The position numbers were made by a program, and so were the translations under genes. From assembly GCA_035235625.1 (NCBI GenBank), contig CP141141.1, positions 23,247,968-23,311,967 of the forward strand: a DNA stretch of 64,000 nt, in the 5' to 3' direction. Shown one piece after another: positions 35,695-47,487 of the stretch (the stretch's first letter is position 1; each line of letters starts with the position of its first letter). The notes beneath the pieces were generated by a model. That model was not told the DNA's origin and made no database searches. It worked only from the letters and a program-made list of their open reading frames with translations. The stretch comes from Saururus chinensis (taxonomy: Eukaryota; Streptophyta; Magnoliopsida; Piperales; Saururaceae).

Positions 35695-37199
35695 TGTTGG
35701 TTGCTCCATTGCATGGTGGGGGAGCTTTTGATGGATCAATGGGGCCAAATAAGTGGAAAGGTCTGTGGAGATTTTGACCATAGAAGAGGAGGCATAGAGG
35801 GGTGGAGTGCAGAAGCGCCACTGCCATTGCCACTAGGGAGGTGAAGGTCTCTTCTTCTGAAAAGAAGGCACCACTGTGGGAAGGAGAAAAGGGCAAAAGA
35901 TAAGGGATAGAGTGCAATAGTGGGAGAACACGCCAAGAAGTTGTTCAAAAGCTTTAGAGAAGACACCATGTCTAGTGAGATGGAAGGAGACGTGAGGGTG
36001 AGGAGAAAAATGTTAGAAAAGGGCGGACATAAGAGAACAAGGAATTCTCTCAAAAGAAACTAAAAAATAGTAATTTAACCAACATCTTGATGCCCTTTAA
36101 ATACCCTTAATGCACCCGACAACCTCTTTGGGTGAAAATGTTTTAGAAATAGACCTCACAATCGGTCAAAATACAAATCTAGGCCCAGTAAATTTATTTT
36201 GCACAATTAGACTTACACACGTTTGATTTTCCCACACGTGCACTTGAATTGGCGATAATACCCTTAGGGTATTCAAAACGAAAAGTTACGACCCTACTTA
36301 CCGTTTGCATCCCAATTTCAGATTTGCTTTTCCCTCCATTGCTCTCAACCATTACTAGCTTTCCACTCCCCTTAGGGAATCCCTCATCCAGCTGTATTTC
36401 CCCTCCGGCAACATCCGTATTGGGCACCTTCTCCTCCTCTGGCATCATTCCTCCAGTCACACATTTTTCACATTTGAAAGTTCCCATTTGTCCATTCTTT
36501 GCTCTTGACCCATCTGGCCGAATTCCCTCACCTCGGCAACAACCATACATGTCAAGCCTTCTCCTCCTACGACATCTGTCATCTAGTGGAACTCTTGATG
36601 GAGAGAACATTCCTATTTTTTCCATCCTTTGCTCTGCACTCCAACGATCTCTCACTCCGGCAATCCTTTCCCAACCGGAGACATCTATTGTGGCCACCAT
36701 CTCCCCCTTCGAAAAGCAACAATACTCAGTAGGCATCTTCCCGCCGTCCCTCTTATCCAGCCGGCCGCTTTCCGAATTTCAGTGTTTGTCCCTATTCTCT
36801 GGTTTGCCTCTTCCCTTGGCCCTCTGACCAATCTCCCTAGCAGTTGATCAATAGTAGAAGATATAAATGGCAAGGTAAGATCCTACATCGCTAGTTGGTT
36901 AATTAAAGAATCAAATATTTTGTTTTGGTGTTTTATATGGTTTGGTTTGAAAATTTATGATATGGTGTGATGAAATGCTTGGTAGATCTTAATGGAATTT
37001 AAATGAGCAATTTCAAAATAGGTTTGTAAATTGGATGTATGAACTACTATGATTGGTTAATTTGATGTCGTAAGATAAGTTTGATTTAAATATTTGATTA
37101 TTTGAAGTAACTTCGGTTATGTATAGCTTAATGTGGAATGTGAATACTCAACTTTATGTGAGTCACATTAATTATTTAAGGCCTTGTGTTGAAGGATGT
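35695..37199. other. No gene supported; unassigned sequence
   Basis: 35695-36060 is moderately GC-rich and may continue the locus into which X inserted; the minus strand has open but unrecognised frames. 36190-36880 is C/T-rich on the plus strand, with overlapping accidental frames (192 codons at 36249-36827) of Ser/Pro/Leu-rich composition and no domain. 36880-37199 is AT-rich and blank. Confidence 0.4.
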
Positions 37200-37925
37200 G
37201 ATCTCATTATAAAAGATTAAAAGCAAATCTTTGATAATATAAATGTTGTAGGTAGGCTAAGGAATAAAAGAAAAGCTGATTAGTTTAGTTTGATGTGATA
37301 TGATGAATACCAAGGGGGATACCATATAAGCAATTTTATATGCTTTAGAAGAAGTTGATTGATAGGGTCCAACTATTGACTGGTAGATTATAGGTGGGTA
37401 TTTTATTCAAGGTAAATTATGTGGTCATTAAATTTGATATAGTTAGGTATACATATGGGTAGACTTATAAGAGTGTATGTAAGGGATCTTGTCAAACGTA
37501 GATGGTATGTTTGGTGCTTAGTTTGCATGCATGGCTTTGAAGGATTATAAAAGCATCGTCCGTAATTCTCTGATGATATAAATTTTGTTAGTAGGCTAAG
37601 TCTAAAAAATATTTCTCATTAGTTTAGTTTGAACCATGCTCTGTGATATGTGATGTGATGAATACTAAGGGGGAGACCATTTAAGCAAGTTTATATGTTA
37701 TAGACGTAGTTAACTAATAGGGCCTAACTGTTGACTGGTAGATTGTAGGTTGGTTTTTTTTTCAAAGTACATTGTGTGATCATCAAATTTGATATACTTA
37801 GGTATTTATATGAGTAGATGAACTGATAGTAGGTTACTCTTTGCCCAAGTACATATAATTATTACAAAGTTAACTGATAGGACCTAACTGTTGACTGGTA
37901 CATGTTAGGTGGTTTTTTTGTCTAA
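37200..37925 (+). repeat. ~0.3-kb tandem repeat upstream of the PMD fragment, 2.2 units
   Basis: Two long units (about 37200-37545 and 37546-37855) share, in order, TGATATAA, GTAGGCTAAG, TTAGTTTAGTTTGA, AC(C/T)AAGGGGGA and TGTTGACTGGTAGATT. A partial third unit (37856-37925) repeats only the TTAACTGATAGG..TTGACTGGTA part. The last unit ends where plant-mobile-domain coding similarity begins. Confidence 0.75.
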
Positions 37926-37929
37926 AGTA

Positions 37930-39200
37930 TCCTACAATATTTGTAATAAAGTACAAATTTTTGCCTTAGTTGAGAGATGGCATCCTAAAATGAACATGCT
38001 TCATTTGCCATTTGAAGACTTGACGATCACTTTAGATGATGTGCATCAATTAATTAACATCTCTGTGGTAGGAAGAGCAATGATGATCCCTGAATTTAAG
38101 GGTGAGAGATTGGTTAATTTTTTTAGCAGTACATTATGAGTAAATTCAAATGAAATTAGAGATATGCTAGCTGAGTATAAAGGAAAATATCTAAATTTGG
38201 GTTCACTACACTAAGTTTAGTGAATTACCCCAGGCTGCATCTTCCATGCATTTAGAATGTGCTGCAAGAGCAAACTTGTTATACGTGTTAGGTTGTACTA
38301 TTCTATGTGAGAAAGCTGAAAGCATGGTACTGGTCGAGTATCTAAATTTGCTTGTGGGGCTTGATGCTATGTCAAAGTATGTTTGGGGAGCTGCCACATT
38401 AGCATATATATACTGCCAATTGGGAATTGCTTCAAGATAAGAATTGCATCAAATTACTAGATATTTGACATTGCTAGAGGTGTAGTATTTTAAAATTGCT
38501 TATATCACCTCTATAAATTGCATATTAGATAGTAACATATGTTATCTACTCCCATAGGCATGGTCATATGAACACTTTTGAATTGATAGATCAGTGATTA
38601 ACCCAAACTTTGAAGCAAGGGAAGAGTGTTCACTACGTTGGATGCAACCAAAGTAACAACCCGTAATCTAGAATGTAAATTGGAATATTTTAGGGAGGCA
38701 TTGGATGATTTGAAGGCTCATGAGGTAAAATTTTGTTATATGCATTTATCCACAATAATAGATTTAGAATTGCTTGCTCAAACTTATTTGCCTATAGGTA
38801 ATATAGGATGCTTATAGTGAAGAAAGAAGCATGTATGTACTACCTCAAAATGTAACATAGTCTAGGGTATTATTTTGTTTTCTTGTTAATGAGCCATACA
38901 ACCCTAGGCAAGTACTTAGGAAATTTGGTTTTATCCAAACTATCCCACCTCTACCACTTTAAACAACAACATGTTCAAATAGGGGTGCCAATGCAAAAAG
39001 TTGCATTATGTATTATGATGGAAACTCGGCAACATGGAATTGTAATGAAATGAAACAGTTGTCTCTGGAACAATTTGAATGTGTCAAAAAGTCTTGGGGA
39101 TTGTGCACAAAGTTATGTAAAGTGATACCATGTAATTATAAAATTGTTGAAAAGCCTACAAAGCACACAAATAGATCAGATTACCTATACATCATATGAA
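37930..39200 (+). pseudogene. Broken plant-mobile-domain (PMD, MAIN-like) gene
   Basis: PMD proteins (MAIN/MAIL family, often annotated as aminotransferase-like or phosphatase-7 long-form) occur both as host nuclear proteins and inside plant transposons. Family blocks appear in order on the plus strand: LVERWHPKMNMLHLPF and TITLDDVHQLI (37965-38055); YVLGCTILCEKAES and YVWGAATLAYIYCQL (38282-38430); a WSYEHF block near 38563 (family WIYEHF); EALDDLKAHEV (38695-38728); and a decayed VLRQFG-like stretch near 38910. The blocks lie in different frames with in-frame stops between them, so the gene carries several frameshifts and stops. No intact transposase is nearby. It could be an old host gene or cargo of a MULE-type element; the sequence does not decide. 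Confidence 0.8.
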
Positions 39201-39228
39201 CTAAAGAAAAGTTGGTACTTCTTTATTT

Positions 39229-39555
39229 CAAGTGTGTGCTTAATATAAGTAACTAAGTCATTGGCTCTTTCTGATGAGAGTGTAGTGCTGCAATCCCTTA
39301 GAGAGAATCATTGGGATGTATTGGAGATACTTCATGACAAACATGTTACTACAAGAAATGAGTTGGATGTATTGGGGAAGACAAAAGTGATTGTGAATGC
39401 TCTTTCCCAACTACAGTATGATGACCAACAACTATAAATACACCCCGATTGCACAGAGCTTTTATTGTAAAAAATCATGCCCCACCTAGGTAAGACGAAA
39501 GGAATCATAATCACAAGGATGTTAGTGCTTATACTTAGTTACTTATATTAAGCAC
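39229..39555. repeat. 27-bp perfect inverted repeat enclosing ~270 bp
   Basis: GTGTGTGCTTAATATAAGTA... at about 39230-39256 is matched by its reverse complement ending ...TACTTATATTAAGCACACAC at about 39529-39555. The enclosed DNA has no open frame of note. The outer flanks do not show a clear target duplication, so it may be a MITE, a TIR remnant of a larger element, or a local inversion-duplication. Confidence 0.7.
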
Positions 39556-39672
39556 ACACTATGCAAAAACATTAAAATGTAAGTAGGACATTGAACCATA
39601 TTAAATTCCTGCAATTTTACTTAAAAAAGAGATAAATAAAAGCCCATATTTTGACGAGTCATGTTACACCAA

Positions 39673-40014
39673 TGTTGTGCATGTTCACACGATTCATCAT
39701 TTATCTTTATTTCAATACATTATTATATTTATTTCAGTACATTAGGCTAGTTTCCCTTATGTTAGTAGAAGATTTGCATTTGTATTTGGTTATTGAACTA
39801 TGATAGGTGCACTAGTGGACCACAGGATTGTCGGGCCCACTAGCGACACATCTCCCAATGTACGAGGGCACAACTCCCCATAAGAGGGTCGTCTCCCTCC
39901 CTGGTTCGGGTTATGCAATAGAAGACTCTCATTATTCTTCCCTTTCTTCTCTCTTCCTTCCCTTTCCCTGCGTAGAACTCTTAGGTACTAATCGCGCCCA
40001 CATCGGGCACATCA
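39673..40014 (+). mobile_element. Short solo LTR N1 (342 bp, TRIM-sized)
   Basis: TGTTGTGCATG...CACATCGGGCACATCA, flanked by ACCAA at 39668-39672 and 40015-40019. A second copy, N2, has the same ends and a different perfect TSD, which confirms the unit. The size fits a TRIM or small-LTR family. The middle holds a phrase (CTAGTGG(A/C)CCACAGGAT..GCCGGGCCCACTAG-like) with inverted halves. I saw no 5S-like sequence, so Cassandra is unlikely. Strand is assigned arbitrarily. Confidence 0.88.
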
Positions 40015-40466
40015 ACCAATTTCTTCTTGAGTAAGTTTTTCAAAACCTTGTATGGTCACCATGTCTTGTAATGTCTCTAATTTTTCTGCTATATTTTTGC
40101 TCATTTTTCGGTGAGGAAATTTGACACTTCAGCATATTTGATTTTGTGTATTTTTTTATCCTAGTAGTCTTACCCATAGAGTCTAGTGTATGACTTATAT
40201 GCAAGTCATGGGCCCCGACTAGCGACAGAAGTTTCTGGCTCGAAAAAGAAAAAAAGGAAAGAAAATTAGAATAAAAGAAGTGGTAGGGAGATAGAGAGAG
40301 AGAGATAGAGAAATAAGGAAACATAGATGGATAAGATCGGGCGCAAAAGGTGCATAGTCCAAAAAGGACCAAACTTCTCCCTGCCTTCTATTCTCCTCCC
40401 TGTCAGCCGTTGGTGGGCTGCTAGGTTGATGCCACCAGCTCTAGCTTCCCCATGTGATAGCAGGGG

Positions 40467-41662
40467 GCTATAAGAACATAAATGTCCTTATGTCATATAT
40501 TGACTTATTTTTGTGAACAAAATAATATCATAAAATGTGTACTTTCAGTCAGTTTCTAGTCACAAGATGGATTTCTAAAGGTGGAACAAAAAGAAGACTC
40601 ATTCATGTTTTCGACAGGTAAAAACACGGACACACATCACATTTATACACATTTACCTTAGGTGAAAGAATTGTAAAGTTTGGAGTTTTATGTAGAGAAA
40701 AATCAAATTTTTAGAAAAATTGATAGAAAGATTGATCATTCTGTGAACCATCAATTGTCACCTAAAATCATTATGTGTAAAACAAAGCTGAGAGTTAGCA
40801 ATCAATCAATGTGTTTAAGTGATCAATTGTTTGAAGAGTCAGGTTAAAAATTACAAGGAATAGTTGATCGCCCTATGAAAATGTTTAATCGTTTCAAGCA
40901 GCTTGTTGCCAAATTTAAGATTTTAGGGTTAAAGCTCTGTGGAATTTTAGTTGCGATTTTAAATTAGAGACTTGTTCTTTTAAGGTTTGTGATGCTATAA
41001 AAAGGCATTGGAATGTAATGGAAAAAGAAGAAGACCTAGAAAAACTTTGAGAGCTTGTGTGGAGTCTCTTCAATGGAATTTGATAGAGTGTCTTCAAAAT
41101 TGTGAGAATCTTCACCATAAATCAAATTGAATGATTAGATGTCAGATTAGAGTACAAAACATTGAATGTTTGCTGAAGTTTGTTGCTAAGAAGATCAATT
41201 TAATCTTCTATTTATTCCAAGGATGATATGAAATATCTATGTTGATCAATACAGCACAAAGGAGAAGATCAAGCTATGGCCGGTAAACAACCAAGGAGTG
41301 GATGATTCAAAATTAAAGAGTGGTATAAAGATCTAGCCAGTTTGAAGAAAAAAAAAGTTTTTTCTCTATGTAATCAGTAATTTTACAATCTTAAGTTTAC
41401 ATAGTGCATAGTTAATGTATACAAAGTATCCCATGGTTTTTCCCGGATTGGGTTTCCACATAAAAATTATTATGTGTTTTTGTTGCTGATTTGATTATGA
41501 ATTTATCATTAGAACACATTTGAATTAGGATTGTTGAATTGGTTAAATTCTAGGTTTATTTTGTTAAAAGGAGGAAAATAAATCTTTTAACTTAATCGTA
41601 AGTTTGAGGCATTTTATTTTCACAATTTGTCTATGCTACACACATAGTCTAACAAACCAACA
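40467..41662 (+). repeat. 5' LTR of the SIRE-like element
   Basis: Starts near TATAAGAACATAAATGTCC and ends AACAAACCAACA. TATA-like CTATAAAAAG lies at 40994-41003. Upstream of it (40720-40900) sit three ATCGAT-type modules described in the findings. Confidence 0.85.
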
Positions 41663-41715
41663 ATTGGTATCTACAGTTATTTTGATTAATTCTAAGTTTT
41701 TCCTTTGATTGAATC

Positions 41716-42447
41716 ATGATCTTGATTTTGGTTGTCGTGGAATTGAAAAGCATGTTGATCTTGTCTTTATTTGTTTCAAATTTTGTTATTGCTACGAATA
41801 ATCATGTTGTTGATGAATTAAAGATGTTTAGAACAGAATTTTGTGTTATGGAACATGAGAACTTTGAACTTTTGCATGACAAATTTTTAAGTGAAATAAA
41901 AAATATTGAGTTGCTTGAGAAAATTGAGTTGTTGGAAGAAGAATTGAAAACCTCAAATTCAAAATTAAAACAATTTGTCTAAGGCGAAGAAAAACTTGAT
42001 AAGATTTTCTCTTGTGGTCAATTTGGATGTGACAACAGTGGTATAAGGTGTGTGGGACAAAATAAAACAAACTCCATAGGAATCACTAAATTTGTTAAAG
42101 CCAAAGACTTCATTGATCTTGGTGCTAGTACTTCAAATTCAACACTTTTGATTGGAACACAATTGATTAAGAAGGATCTAAAAGCTAAAATTGAGTCAAA
42201 CAAAAATAAATTAACGAGGAAACCACAATTTGTGAGAGAAAATGTTAAAATTGACTTTCTTAGACAGATCACATGGATGGGGAAAAGCTTAAAAGAACTT
42301 TGTGTAAAAGTTCAAAATTTTGGACATAAAGATCACACATATAATTCACCAAGCTCTTTTCACAAGTTTGCTCACAATAGTTATCATAAGGAAGAACTAA
42401 AAGTGAATGCAAAGACTCTTGGGAATGTAAACATGATAAAAATCTAA
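41716..42447 (+). mobile_element. gag-like remains of the SIRE-like element
   Basis: Two open stretches. The first (41716-41982) ends in a Glu/Leu/Lys-rich coiled-coil-like run (ELLEKIELLEEELKTSN). The second (42052-42447) is Lys/Asn-rich. Position between primer site and integrase, and the coiled-coil followed by a basic region, fit the C-terminal half of SIRE-type gag. Broken. Confidence 0.5.
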
Positions 42448-42585
42448 GTGAAATTCAAGAATTTGTAAAGACTAAGACAATTTGGGTGAAGAAAAAAGAT
42501 GTGAAATGTCTTGTACTGCACATTGCCATGAAAACTCAACATTATAATATGTGGAACCTAGATGGTGGATGTCCATATATAACAC

Positions 42586-43960
42586 ATGACTAATGTCAAA
42601 TTTAGGTTTACTAATTTAGTAGAGAAGTATGATGGTAAAATTGTTACCTATAGAGATGGAAATAAAATAAAAATAAATGAGATAGGCACTTTGATAGTGA
42701 CTAGATTACTTGATTTTGATAACACTTTGTATGTGAGTGGTATGAAGGCTAATCTTTTGAGCATTAGTCAAATTTGTGACTCTAATTTTCTTGTTAAATT
42801 TTTGAAGAAGGCTTGTGATATCATTGACAAATTTGGAATGACTAGTGTAAAAGGCCTAAAAGCACATGATAATTGTTATTTGCATGACCCGATTTATTTT
42901 GCCAACTTGTCCTTGCTTGTTAATAATTACTTATGGCATCAAAAATTAGGGCTTGTAAATTTCAGATACTTAACAAAAATAACAAAGGAAATGATTATTA
43001 GAGGTGCTCATAATTTGAAAACTGTAGAAAACTTTGTATGTGGTGCGTGTCAAAAGGGTAAACAATCAAAATCCCTTCATAAAAAGCTGAAACATGTGAG
43101 AACTAAAAGACCATTAGAATTGATACACATGCACCTTATAGGACCAAATCAAACAACTAGTTTGGTGGTAAAACGTACATCTTGGTGATGGTGGATTACC
43201 TATTAAGATTCACTTGCTAGATTTTCATAGAGAAAAGTCTGATGGTTTTGAAGGATTCAAAACAATTGCCCTTACCATACAAAACGCAAGTAGTTTAAAA
43301 ATCCAAAACATGAGAAGTGATAGAGTGGTGAATTTACTAACTTTAGGTTTAAAAAGTTTCATGATTAATATGAAATTCATCATGAGTTCTCAACCCCTAA
43401 AACTCCTCAACAAAACGGAATAGTTGAATGGAAGAATAGGACTATTCAGGAAATGGCTTGCGTTATGCTAAGTGAAAAGAATTTGGCCAAACACTTATGG
43501 GCAGAAGCTGAGCACTTACCCTAAATATAGTTTACTTAAGACATGGCAAAGTTGTGCAAAGGTAAAAAGTCCATTGTCAAACACTTTAGAGTCATTGGAT
43601 GTCCTTGTCATATTTTGAGAGATAGGGAAGCATTAGAAAAATTTGATAGTAAGAGTGATGATAGAATTTTTTTGGGATACTCTCTGACAAGTAGGGCATT
43701 AAGGGTTTACAACAAAAGAAATCAAATTGTCATGGAGTCTTTTAATGTGGTTGTGAATGATGCTAAAAATTTTGAAACATAAAAAGTCAACACGGGAAAG
43801 GAAAACAAAAAGTTGATGATTGTTTTTTATGATTTAGCTAATTTGTTTAGTGAGGTAGATAATAAGGAACAAGAACATGTGAAAGTTCATGATGATTACA
43901 CTCATGAAATTGAAGTTCAAGAAGAAGAGGAAGAGCCACAAGTTTAAATTAGTCAAGTAT
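42586..43960 (+). mobile_element. Pre-integrase and integrase region of the SIRE-like element
   Basis: KANLLSISQICD and LWHQKLGLVNFRYL mark the GAG-pre-integrase (zinc-finger) region, CGACQKGKQ the second half of the finger, and LELIHMHLIGP the start of the integrase core. HFRVIGCPCHILRDREALEKF and IFLGYS, near 43578-43685, mark the copia integrase tail. The region is broken in several places. Confidence 0.85.
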
Positions 43961-44089
43961 CTAATTGGGTTCAAAAAGACCATCCTGAAACTAATGTGAT
44001 TGGTGATATTAATGAACGAGTGAGAATAAGACACAAATTATAAAAAATAAATAAAATATTCTTGTTATGTATATCTTATTGAACCGAAG

Positions 44090-45480
44090 AAAATTGATGA
44101 AGCTCTTCAAGATAAAAACTAGTTAAATTCAATGAAAGAGGAACTAGGACAATTTACAAGGAATGATATATGGTTTCTTATTCCTAAACCTAAGCAATGT
44201 AATGTCATAGGTACAAAGTGGATTTATAAGAACAAGACAAGTGAACAAGGTAATGTTGTAAGAAATAAAGCAAGATTGGCTTCTCACAGCTATACATAGG
44301 TAGAAGGTATTGATTTTGATAAACCTTTGCTCCTATTATTAGACTTAAATTTATTAGATTGCTTCTTGCTATATAAGATGGATGTAAAGATTATTGTTTT
44401 TAAAGGATACTTGAAAGAGGAAGTTTATGTTAAATAACAGAAGGGCTTTATTGACCCTCATTATTCGATTATGTGTACAAATTGAAGAAACCTTTGTATT
44501 GATTGAAATAAGCTCTAACTGCATGGTATGACAGACTGACAAAATACCTGATAAAGCAAGGTTACATAAGAGGAAGCGTTGACAAGACATTATTTGTAAA
44601 GAAGAAGGAAAGCACGTTGTGATGGCACAAATTTATGTAGATGACATAATATTTAGCTCTATAAATAATAAGCTTGCTAAAGCTTTTGTAAAAGAGATGA
44701 GTAAGGACTTTGAAAAGAGTATGGAAGGCTTGCTAGCTTTCTTTCATTGTTTGTAGGTACAATAAACTAATTCTAGACTTTTTATCTCTCAATCTAAGTT
44801 TGCTAATGATCTGGTGAAGAAATTTGGACTTCAAGATGCAAAACACTTATGTCTCCTTTAGTCAAGTTGAGCAAAGATGCTTCAGGTAAAGTTGTTGAAC
44901 AAACGTTATATAGAAACATGATTAGTAGTCTTTTGTACTTAACTGCTAGTCGCCTAGATATCCTGTTTAAATATAGGAGTATGTGCTAGATACCAAGTTG
45001 ATCTTAAAGAATCCCACATGATTATTGTGAAGAGAATAATAAAATATGTGAGTGGATCTACAAGATATAGATTATGGTTTATATTTAACACTACCTCTAA
45101 ATTAGTAGGATACTTAGTTGCTGATTGGGCAGAGAATGTAGATGATAGAAAGAGTACTTCAGGATTTTTTATGTAGAAAAAGATTTAGTCTCTTGACATA
45201 GTAAAACTGTGTTTCTTTATCAACAACTGAAGCAAAATATAGTTGTTCAAAGTAGTTGTACACAATTAATTGTGAATCAAAATAATGTTATTTGATTGTG
45301 GAATACGTTAGGGCAAGATGACTTTATATTGTGAAATATATTAATAGACATCATTTTATTCGAAATTTGGTTGAGGATCAAATTTTTAACTTAGAACATA
45401 TTTCAACTGAGTTCAAACTGGATGACTTTTTTCACATAACATTTGGATTTCAATAGGTTCATTAACCTTCAAAAAGTCAT
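44090..45480 (+). mobile_element. RT and RNase H region of the SIRE-like element
   Basis: IPKPKQCNVIGTKWIYKNK (about 44182-44238) opens the copia RT, YVDDI is at about 44635, and a LYLTASR-like phrase closes it near 44940. An RNase H relic follows, with DDRKSTSGFF near 45140 and RHHFIRNLVEDQI near 45350. The wording matches the fossil at 2290-3623. Many breaks. Confidence 0.85.
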
Positions 45481-46665
45481 TCGACTTTCTTGCCTAGAAT
45501 AATCTAATAAGAGTTATTAGTCTTTGTATTAATTGAAAATCTTTTGGGACATGAGACACATCAAAAATTATTTTTCAATTTTTAGATTTTTGAAAGTTTT
45601 TTATTTGACTTAACTTGTTTTTATGCCTAGTTTCTTTTGTTGTTAGAAGAGGTTCAGAAAAAAAAAAAGACAAATTGAGTTTGTGTGGTTGTCAATCATA
45701 TAGCTAACACAACATATGAAATACACTTGAATTGTGAAGGCATTGCACAATAGTTGGTCACACATGCAATGCATAATGAATACAATCTTCCTTAAGAGGA
45801 CTAGTTGAATATCAATTGAATAAAGTTTTACAATTTATAATAAGACTTGATGCACTGTTGATTTACAAAAAGGTTTAGTACTCACTATGGGAATTCGAGA
45901 TCATCTATCAGGTTAAATGTATAGTATGGTTGCTTTACTTCTTAACTTTGATGCTATGAGGTAGTATAATGTAGGTGGTTGGATTCCTTTGCATGTTGAA
46001 AGAGATTTGATATAGTTATATTTCCCTTGGATATTTTATGTCAATATTATCATGTATAGTTTACATAAAGATGATGGAAAGAGTTGCATATACATCTTAT
46101 GTTAGCTGAAAGCCACCATCCCCTTGACATAGAAAAAGGCATATATTGAAAAAAATATAGTGCAATGTCAAGAGAACTAAGAAAAAACCATTAAAAGCCC
46201 ATTTCAGAAAAAGTATAAAAAAAACAAAATTTGCAAAAGGGGAGAGCACAAAGAATGAAAATAACAAAAATAGAATTTTGTATCCTTGCTTGTATCTTTT
46301 ATTCATTCAATGTAAATCAATGATAAAAAGAATGTAAGTATGGGCCAAGTTTCTCGAGGGACTCATTTGCCAAAATAGTAGAAAATGGTTATTTTTTTAC
46401 TATATTATTTGTTAATATCCTGATGATTATGTTAAATGTTTATGGTATAGTCATGGACTTGACGTAAAACATTGTTGAACCTTCTCTTATTATGATCCTA
46501 GGAACTTGAAATTTTGATTTTTTACACAAGTGGCTAATGAGATTATGTTGTGCTATTGTGGGTACACATGCTGTGATTTTCTAAACTATGGAAATTGTGA
46601 TAGTAAAGTGCTAATGATATATGATTACCAACATACTTTGTTTTCAATAAACAATTGTATTCTGG

Positions 46666-46983
46666 TCTTGTGCACACCCACACGATTCCTCATTTATTTA
46701 TCTTTATTTATTTACGAACATTAGGTTAGCTTCCCTTATGTTTACATTTATATTTTATTCTTTAAACTGTAATGGTCGCGCTAGTGGCCCACAGGATAGC
46801 CGGGCCCACTAGCGCCACAATTCCCAATGAGGGAGGGTGCGACTCCTCATAAAGGGTCATCTCCCTCCTTCATTCAGGGGATGCTAATAGAACTCCAATT
46901 TATTCCTTCCCTTTCTTCCTACTTCTTTCCCTTTCCCTGTGTAGAACTCCTGTGTACCAATTGTGCCCACATCGGGCACATCA
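46666..46983 (+). mobile_element. Short solo LTR N2 (318 bp), same family as N1
   Basis: TCTTGTGCACACC...CACATCGGGCACATCA, with perfect TCTGG duplications at 46661-46665 and 46984-46988. It sits in the 3' non-coding region of the SIRE-like element and so is younger than it. Confidence 0.88.
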
Positions 46984-47487
46984 TCTGGATTCTCTTTCAA
47001 GAGGATTCTATATGTGGTTTCAAATTACTTTCAAATTTGTATTTTTTCCTTACCTCAATTTTCTTTTTTTCTATTTGTGACAAAAAGGGGGAGAATTATG
47101 GGTTATAGAAACTCTTAAGTGTTGAGGGTTATAAGCTAACAAAGAACTTGACAAAAGAAAAAACTAGGTTGAATTGTTGAAAAGAGAAAAAAATTCGTAT
47201 TTGGTTATAACTTGCTTAATCAGATTAATATCATACTTAATTGAGCATTTAATTTTTTGTATTTACTTGTTTCTTTTAACAGTATTATGTGGGTATGTTC
47301 TAGTTTGTGATGTGTAGGCTAATTACAAGTTGAAGATCACACCACAATAAGATAGAATGGTATAGATTAAGCGGGGATTTTTTATTTGATAATATATTTA
47401 AATATGATTATGTGTTGTAGAGTTGTAATTTTATTTTTCAAATGACGGGTTATAGTGTTTTGTCACGAAATATCCAAAAGGGGAGAT

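Noticed and set aside
36249-36827. 192-codon plus-strand frame and a 180-codon antisense frame
   Set aside because: Both arise from one C/T-biased stretch with no domain, and neither has coding neighbours.
39673-40014. N1 as a Cassandra (5S-bearing) TRIM
   Set aside because: No 5S rRNA internal promoter-like sequence could be read in either copy.
41716-41982. Independent coiled-coil gene
   Set aside because: It lies between the primer site and integrase of a copia element and fits its gag.
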